Source: Bemisia tabaci
Taxonomy: Eukaryota > Arthropoda > Insecta > Hemiptera > Aleyrodidae
NCBI RefSeq assembly: GCF_918797505.1
Contig: NC_092796.1
Coordinates: forward strand, 54,032,851 to 54,096,850
Length of the DNA: 64,000 nucleotides
Direction of reading: 5' to 3'
In this document: one piece after another, positions 58,701 to 64,000 of the stretch
How positions within the stretch are numbered: position 1 is the first letter of the stretch
Layout of the letters: the number at the start of each line of letters is the position of its first letter
Translations under genes and position numbers: made by a program
The notes under the pieces: model-generated
Database searches by the model: none
What the model was told of the DNA's origin: nothing
The model's input: the letters and a program-made list of their open reading frames with translations, nothing else

Positions 58701-60045
58701 CATGGCCCAAATTAACCACAAAAAAACCCTGGCACGGTAGGTCTGGGCCTATAGTAAAGTGAAAATATTTCAATCAAATCGGAGAGAGTTCAACGAGTTC
58801 TATTTGAAGTCCTTTTGAGATAAGGTGTATTCACTTTAAATACTGAAATATGGCAAATAAGTAGGCTATCTCTCTCTTATTAGATGTATACATAACCTCT
58901 AATTATGCATATGAGTGTATTTCTTGTGATAACCGTAGAAAAAATGGTGAGAAGTGAGGGAACATCTGCATAATTGAAGCCTCTTCTCATTGGTCACACC
59001 CGTAACGTGTCACACCCGTTACGCATTTTTGCCCATCAATTGTTGAGATAAAAATTCGGAAAAAATACTCCAAAGCTGTACTTGACTTGAAGACGTACGG
59101 AAAAAATTGGCATCTCAAAATGACATGAATTAAAATAGTTACATTAAAAAACCCATGTTTTGCGTAACGGGTGTGACAGTCAGTACACTAAGTTTTAAAA
59201 GTTACATATAATATACAGTAATTACTTTTAAAAATTGAAACTTTGCAGGAGCACATTGAATCAGTTTCTTGACAACTCCCAGCATAACCTGAAACTTGGT
59301 TTTGGCGGGAACACCAGAAAACATTGCTACCAAACTGTCACTCTTTTTACAGTAGGATAAAGCTGAGCAACGGGGTTACAAAACACGTAAAAATTGCGAG
59401 AAAAAAAAACAAAACGGAGGTAAACCACATATATTCCTAAAAACTAGGAGTATTAAGGAGTCCAAAAATAAATATCGTTGGGTCATTTGGAGGGGGAAAA
59501 AAAAATACCCCCCGGACTACCTAGGCGTGGAATGACCCTCCAGGCTCTTGAAAACATTGACAAGAAAAAACACTCTTGATTCAATCAGATTTAAGCCTAA
59601 ATCAAAAGGAAATCCGCTCAAATTAAGAGGCTTGGTTCTTGATTTAAGCAAAAATCCGATTGAATCAAGAGTATTTTTCCTTGTCGATGTTTTTAAGAGT
59701 CTGGACTCTAGATTCAATGTGTTTTTTTCCAGTGAGACTGGAATAAAAACATGGCGAATTTCATCAGAAAGTACATATAGTAAATTCTATCACGAGTCTA
59801 CTTGATTTTTGACACAGCGATGCTGTGTTGGTCTGGGGGGTGCTGATATGTTTTCGGGGCCCCTTCCTCACGGTTGGGGCTCCCCTACGTTCATTTTAGG
59901 TCGGGCCCACGCTGGAGGAAGTGTTCGCAGGATGTTTTTGGCGTGGAACACCTCATCCCTGCACCGATCTAATTCGACCTCAACGGACTGAAGAGGGATA
60001 CTGCTACTCGTTCAACAGCAAGACTGCAGAAAGAGAGAGCAACGC
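55503..60045 (+). CDS. Pickpocket-type DEG/ENaC sodium channel, partial
   Basis: Plus-strand gene for an amiloride-sensitive-type channel subunit; members form trimeric Na+ channels in the plasma membrane and act in taste, touch and osmosensation. Three exons, 55503-55711, 57168-57330 and 59900-60045, join with matching phases (2, then 0). They encode ~172 residues: the first transmembrane helix (GVWCCLLVCAAIWILYQVFE), the hallmark after TM1 (KIDFPAVTICPINK), the finger/thumb linker with a run of helices, and a cysteine-rich piece (AGCFWRGTPHPCTDL ... EEGYCYSFNSKT) matching the family's 'C.W.G....C...F.....T..G.CY.FN'. The rest of the extracellular domain and the second transmembrane helix with its selectivity filter were not found before the window's end. 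Introns are 1.46 and 2.57 kb and filled by transposons. Whether the gene is intact is unknown. Confidence 0.8.
56030..56304. mobile_element. MITE, family Q, in pickpocket intron
   Basis: CTGGATTGCATTTTGCAAAA plus AGGAACC opposes GGTTCCTTTTTGCAAAATGC plus AATCCAA. Arms continue with GCATTGCAATG and TTGTGCAA. It inserted within the intron between 55711 and 57168. Confidence 0.9.
56311..56578. mobile_element. MITE, family R, adjacent to Q
   Basis: CGTCACCTTCCGGCCAAAGT plus ATCACAAGCG opposes CGCTTGTGATATATTGGCCG plus GAAGGTAACG. The arms also pair GCCGCCATTTT / AAAATGGCGGC and ACAGAGAAATTGTT / AACAATTTCTCTGT. Confidence 0.9.
57168..57330 (+). CDS. Pickpocket exon, extracellular helices
   Basis: Acceptor TATATTTTCAG, donor CAAAAG|GTGAAT. 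It adds one base to the split codon, then 54 residues beginning IFDRNDRTNRENFIHSMVAM and ending ELDKLMQK. It ends in phase 0, which suits the next exon. Confidence 0.75.
57797..59734. mobile_element. Composite: MITE B copy 2 split by a 1.7-kb element
   Basis: The left fragment 57797-57839 (CACTGGAAAAAA..., ATTGGATCTAGAGTCCAGA) and the right fragment 59540-59734 (...CTGGACTCTAGATTCAATGT, TTTTTTTCCAGTG) together rebuild a family B MITE like that at 3955. The inner break points coincide with the ends of the 57840-59539 element. Outside lies a ~50-bp direct repeat: GGAATAAAAACATGGCGGAT at 57749 and GGAATAAAAACATGGCGAAT at 59742, each ending AAATTCTATCAC. It occupies most of the last pickpocket intron. 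Confidence 0.75.
57840..59539. mobile_element. 1.7-kb non-autonomous element S with ten 14-bp motif copies
   Basis: Terminal inverted repeats AGGGTCATTCCA / TGGAATGACCCT are short (12 bp). Inside, GTAACGGGTGTGAC or a one-base variant occurs at 57854, 58024, 58210, 58224, 58420, 58434 and 58448, in reverse at 58993 and 59009, and forward at 59164. A ~224-bp tandem duplication (58237-58433 against 58461-58650) carries some of them. No transposase frame. The motif copies may be transposase-binding sites; that is inference. Confidence 0.75.
59900..60045 (+). CDS. Pickpocket exon, cysteine-rich extracellular part
   Basis: Acceptor GTTCATTTTAG, donor AACGC|GTGAGT. It encodes VGPTLEEVFAGCFWRGTPHP, CTDLIRPQRTEEGYCYSFNS and KTAERESN. 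Spacing of the cysteines and the 'G.CYSFN' motif is typical of pickpocket channels. Other frames have stops. Confidence 0.8.
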
Positions 60046-60170
60046 GTGAGTCAGCTTTTAGATTCATTTTATAAACGAGGTACGAAATTTTGGAATCCTA
60101 TACAAATGATGTCAATCGCTTCTATATCAAGCAAAAATAGAACATTGCTCCGTCGAACCTCTATTCACAG

Positions 60171-60228
60171 GTTGGGATTTTTTCGCAGCTATTTTTACGA
60201 TGGGAAGCTGGGGCTCCAAAACTTTTAA
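60171..60228 (+). CDS. Doubtful fourth pickpocket exon, ends in early stop
   Basis: The acceptor CTCTATTCACAG|GTTGGG would accept the phase-2 end of the exon at 60045. The frame reads LGFFRSYFYDGKLGLQNF and then TAA at 60226. 'GKLGL' resembles the family's loop after the cysteine-rich part, but the stop would remove the second transmembrane helix. Either the acceptor is false, the gene is broken, or the transcript is truncated. Confidence 0.25.
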
Positions 60229-60239
60229 AAGCCGTGGGA

Positions 60240-62510
60240 AGCGTTAACTAAACAGAATCCGGGAGTTTGATGCTTTTCGCAAGTTTAGACTTTTGAATAT
60301 CTTGTTATTTTAATTTCGTTTTACTCTTTTGAGTATCTCGAATATCTCGAAAAAAGAAATCAGGGCCCTTGATGAACTCTAAAATTAGGGCAAAAAGTAT
60401 CTGAACACCCTTTTTTTACGATTAAGCACGAGTACCTACTCTTCATAAAGATATCGTTCCAATACACTCACTTCTCACATTTTAAAAGAGACATGCAGAG
60501 ATGAAAAAAAGAAGAGTGAGAAGATTGTGATACTCTCTAAGGAATTATGTTTGAACATTGATTTAATTTAATTTTCAAATTAAAAGAAGAAATCGCCCCC
60601 ATCAAACCACAAATCACGAAAAACAGCCCCCAAATCGGAACGAGAGATGCGAACCGGACAAATCCAAGGATGATGACCCTTCTTACCCAGTGATGCCACT
60701 TTTTCGTCTCAGGGTGTGGTTTTGCCTATCCGTCGAGATGAAGGGAACCTGCTTATTGTTATTAAACGGCAGATGCCAAAATGCTTCCTGCATTACAATA
60801 GTCGCTTCCCTGAGATTGACCCGTTTTCCCCTTACTTCATGTAACGAAAAAGAGGGAGGAAAGTCCCGGAAAAGATAAAGAGGTATCTACGCAAATATTG
60901 CAAAACCTCGTGTAATCTTTCGCCAAGATTGGAGACAGGACAATGAACAAAGGAAAGTTTAGTTTTCAATTTTATTTTTCAGTAGAATCTTAAATTTACA
61001 AGTTTGTACAAAACAACCGGTGCAGTTCTTACAGTACAAGGCCATCGAACCGAATCGTAATTTACTTTGAAGCACACAAGACGAGTGCTTTTACGGGATG
61101 AATGAAGATTTTGTTCTACCATTCCACTCGATTGGAGGTTTTACCAAGCCCCGTTTATTGCAATCCATCTGGATCCAAAAAAATAAGGAAAGGATATTAA
61201 ACCGCTGTCTCATAGACTTCTCAGGAACTCTATTATAGATTTGCGTTTGCGAATTCGGGGTCTTTGGCGATGTACGTTTGATTTTTTGCTACAGCTGCTA
61301 GGATTCTGATATTCTTAGTCTTAACGGCACATCAAGCTACAGCTTTCTTTTGAATCTTACACGCATAACAGAGAATTTTAGTGATTACCAGATTTCTGAT
61401 GATACATGATCCATAGAAAATCTAATAACCAATACTAGATTTCTGTCTGTGTAAATCATGCTTCTGATCGCGTTTACCAATTAGCAGGAAGATAAGCCTT
61501 GTCAAAAATCTAGCGCTGGTTACTAGAATATTCCTGGAGATCATAATAGGTAAAGAGGAATGTAGAAGTCACTAAGTTATTTTTTCCCCGCGTATTTCAA
61601 ATTACGAAATAATTGAGACTAAGTAAAGATAGGATAAAATAACTACACTGCAAATCAGTTTTCATTTTACAAATACATAATAATAAATTAAATTAAGTAT
61701 AAATAAATAGTGTTTCAATCGAAATCAAATACCTAAGTTTAGTATGTTTCATGTGATGTCTGTTTTACTTCATAATGCGTTTTGGCAAATGGGATGCTTT
61801 TCGCAAAAGTATATCTTTCACCACAACTGGAAATACTAAAAACAGAATACACAGGGTAGGTCGAAACAGTACCATCATATTCACAAATGAGAGGAAATTG
61901 AACTTTAGAGTGGAAAACAACGTAAGTACCTATGCGCATCTCTTTTTCGAACGGCAGTTTTCCTCATTTGTAATATTTCATACCGTGCTGTTACTCGTTA
62001 CTAAACACATTACAAAATTATGGCTGTTTCATCGAATATCATCATCATTCTTTGAGTCTCAATGCAATTATCGACGATAGAAATCCTCAGCCTCCGCGAT
62101 TCAAATAATCTCTGAACCTTTTGGGATCTAGTTTTCAACAATTGATTGGAATTATTGCAGTCTTGAGGAGGATACCAGGTCATGTAATTCTTGGTCACGA
62201 ATTAACCTCGATTTCTTTTTCTGTCAGTCGTCTCAAACCTGAAAAAAATATTTAAAACACCATGAAAACGTATTTGAGAACATTAAAATCATAGTTAGGA
62301 GAGGAATATCTGTTTCTGTATGGTTTTAAACGATAAAATGAACTAATGAGCCATTTTAAGCTTTAACAAGGAAACGATTACCCAATGAAGCCATCGCAAG
62401 GCAACAGTTTTCTTCAAAGGTCATTTACTAGAAAATGAAGTTTCAAAATGAACCGACGATGAAGATTTGCTGATTTCATCGGTAGTGAAATTTATCTAAG
62501 TAGCAGAAAT
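60240..62510. other. No secure feature; search space for missing pickpocket exons
   Basis: An open stretch at ~60558-60878, ending NEKEGGKSRKR and a stop, is the longest frame. A second frame there (after the acceptor-like TTTCGTCTCAG at 60710) reads KCFLHYNSRFPEIDPFSPYF. Neither could be placed in the channel. The remainder is AT-rich and featureless. Confidence 0.3.
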
Positions 62511-62518
62511 GTGAAGTA

Positions 62519-63431
62519 CGAGGTCTGTTAGATTAGAAACCGGATTTTGGTCATAACTAGCCCACTATACGTCCGAATTAGGTTTTTTTGAGCTTTCCTG
62601 ATTGCTGGAAATATACTTAAGAACGCTACGTTCACAGATTTTGTTTATTTTGATCAGAGTCTATTCTGTGTCATCTTGAATACGAGTAAGTCAGGTGCGT
62701 TGTGCGATTTTCAGCATGCGATCACTGATAGAGCAAAGACTCAACATTTAATTTTGTTTTAAACTCGGTATACCTTGTACCGAAACTTTTGGTATGCTAA
62801 GTAAAGTTTACCAAGATCATTGTATGAGATGTTCCCACTGTTTTGAGTGGGTTAAACGATTCGAAACTGGTCAGGAGTTCGTCGAAGATTCCTTCGCACG
62901 AAAAAGTGCTCGAAAATGGTCGTTTCGAGCTTGTTGAACAGAGTAATATTTCTAAAGGCTCTGTACATTCAATTTTGATAGAATATGTAGAAACGCATCG
63001 AGTTTCAGGTACTTTTGCCCCTTGATTGTTGTCCGTTGAACGAAAATCCAACCAAATGTCAATTTCCCTTTAGCTGCTTGAACGTTCTAACAATGATCCT
63101 ACATTTTTGGATAGGATAATTTTCGGTGACAATACTTTAGTGTACGGCTACGGTATGGAGACGAAACTCCAATCGTTCTTGTGGGTTGAAAAATGTAGTG
63201 CAAGACCGAAAAAAGAGAGACAAGTTCGGTCAAACATAAAAATCGCAAAACAATCTTGAGGTTGCCTTACTTCAAGCCACATACCAACGAAGCTAATTAT
63301 GATTTTTCAAATTTGTGAACGTAACGTTCTTAAATATATTTTCAGCTATCAGAATAGCTCAAGAAAACGTAATTTGGACGCATTGTGGGCTAGTTATGAC
63401 CAAAATCCGGTTTCTGATCTAACAGACCTCG
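62519..63431 (+). mobile_element. Decayed mariner (Tc1/mariner) transposon
   Basis: 913 bp flanked by TA. Terminal inverted repeats run from CGAGGTCTGTTAGATTAGAA to TTCTGATCTAACAGACCTCG and continue with ACCGGATTTTGGTCATAACT. Transposase remnants in broken frames include FEWVKRFETGQEFVED, ISKGSVHSILIEYVETHRVS and SNNDPTFLDRIIFGDNTLVYGY, the last matching the mariner 'NDP.FL.RIITGDESWVYGY' catalytic region with the D kept but ES lost. Full-length mariners are ~1.3 kb, so ~0.4 kb including the C-terminal part is deleted. Confidence 0.88.
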
Positions 63432-63570
63432 TATTCATTAAAACACTCTCATTCAAGGTGTCACTGCGGTAATGTGACTCATTTCATCCTCTCTTAAGTG
63501 TTTTCTACAACGTCTCATCGCTAAGTATCCGCTTGGGAAAATAGAATTGCGACGTTTCCGTTTGTAGCAG

Positions 63571-63819
63571 GGGCTGATTTTGGAAATTTTGTGTTTGTCG
63601 GGCGGACATAGATTACTTACGTTGAATGGCGTAGTGTGGGTGGTTGGTCATGTCTCATCCCTACTTTGTCGTGCCTATGTCGGGTAAAATTGACGATAAG
63701 CTATCAGGAGCTCAAGGGGTGCCTCTAGCTTGTCATCAACTCCACCGACATCATAACCGACCAATTAACGTATGTCATCTATGTTCGCCCGACAAACACA
63801 CAATTTCAATAATCGGCTC
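63571..63819. mobile_element. MITE, family U
   Basis: GGGCTGATTTTGGAAATTTT plus GTGTTTGTCGGGCGGACATA opposes TATGTTCGCCCGACAAACAC plus ACAATTTCAATAATCGGCT. A plus-strand frame over the element (63644-63895) is an artefact of it. Confidence 0.87.
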
Positions 63820-64000
63820 ATGGGGAACATTTGCAAACATTGTGATGTGTTTTTCTCTTAATTTTCATTTAAATCATTACCTATGTAGTAACTAAAAACT
63901 ATCTATTAATGGCCTCGAAACTTTCATCATTGCGTATTTAAAAACTTGAAAAAGAACGGCAAAAAAGGCACAGTGTTATGCATTTCTGAACTGAAAGCTG

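Noticed and set aside
59517..59805. Overlapping 66-85-codon frames on both strands with similar proteins
   Set aside because: They are mirror readings of the two arms of the family B MITE, not genes.
60693..60842. Possible pickpocket exon (KCFLHYNSRFPEIDPFSPYF frame)
   Set aside because: It has an acceptor-like sequence but no donor (the frame ends ATG|TAACG), and it does not match a known part of the channel; two overlapping open frames compete.
63644..63895. 83-codon frame with histidines and cysteines
   Set aside because: It lies across the palindromic MITE U; the metal-binding look is chance.

Overview
This is eukaryotic nuclear DNA from an arthropod, most likely an insect. It is AT-rich, its genes are split by introns with ordinary GT/AG junctions, and about a third of it is packed with palindromic non-autonomous DNA transposons (MITEs). 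One gene belongs to the pickpocket branch of DEG/ENaC channels, a family greatly expanded in insects. The style of the repeats suggests a hemipteran such as a whitefly, but that is an impression and not shown by the sequence. There are no operons, no convincing tRNA or rRNA genes and no CRISPR array.

Left part (1-27 kb): a minus-strand CRAL-TRIO lipid-transfer gene (alpha-tocopherol-transfer-protein/clavesin type) runs off the left edge. Four coding exons (4398-4206, 2808-2717, 1440-1290, 99-1) join with correct phases at every boundary. Two possible upstream 5'-UTR exons lie at 11.0 and 24.1 kb. The rest of this part is mostly transposon debris: MITEs with long inverted repeats, a probable Helitron 3' end at 20.13 kb, and two elements whose inverted ends are arrays of a short motif spaced every ~15 bp.

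Middle part (27-49 kb): a GC-richer plus-strand exon of an unrecognised gene (27384-27534) is followed by ~20 kb of AT-rich DNA with few MITEs. This stretch looks like a long intron or a very long 3' UTR. It holds a candidate exon at 37.03 kb, a possible signal-peptide exon at 34.53 kb, a broken processed copy of a membrane-protein gene ending in a ~54-base poly(A) on the minus strand (33.4-34.2 kb), and an antisense open exon-like frame at 43.3-43.6 kb.

Right part (49-64 kb): a ~300-bp tandem repeat (50.15-51.1 kb), more MITEs, then a plus-strand pickpocket (DEG/ENaC) sodium-channel gene with three phase-consistent exons (55503-55711, 57168-57330, 59900-60045), a possible first exon at 53.09 kb and a doubtful fourth at 60.17 kb. 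Its introns hold two adjacent MITEs and a nested transposon composite: a MITE split by a 1.7-kb element that carries ten copies of a 14-bp motif. A 0.9-kb decayed mariner element and another MITE close the window.

The two recognisable genes are unrelated in function. What links the regions is repeated invasion by the same small transposon families. Splice sites and exon joins were read by eye. Protein family calls rest on remembered family motifs and not on a search.
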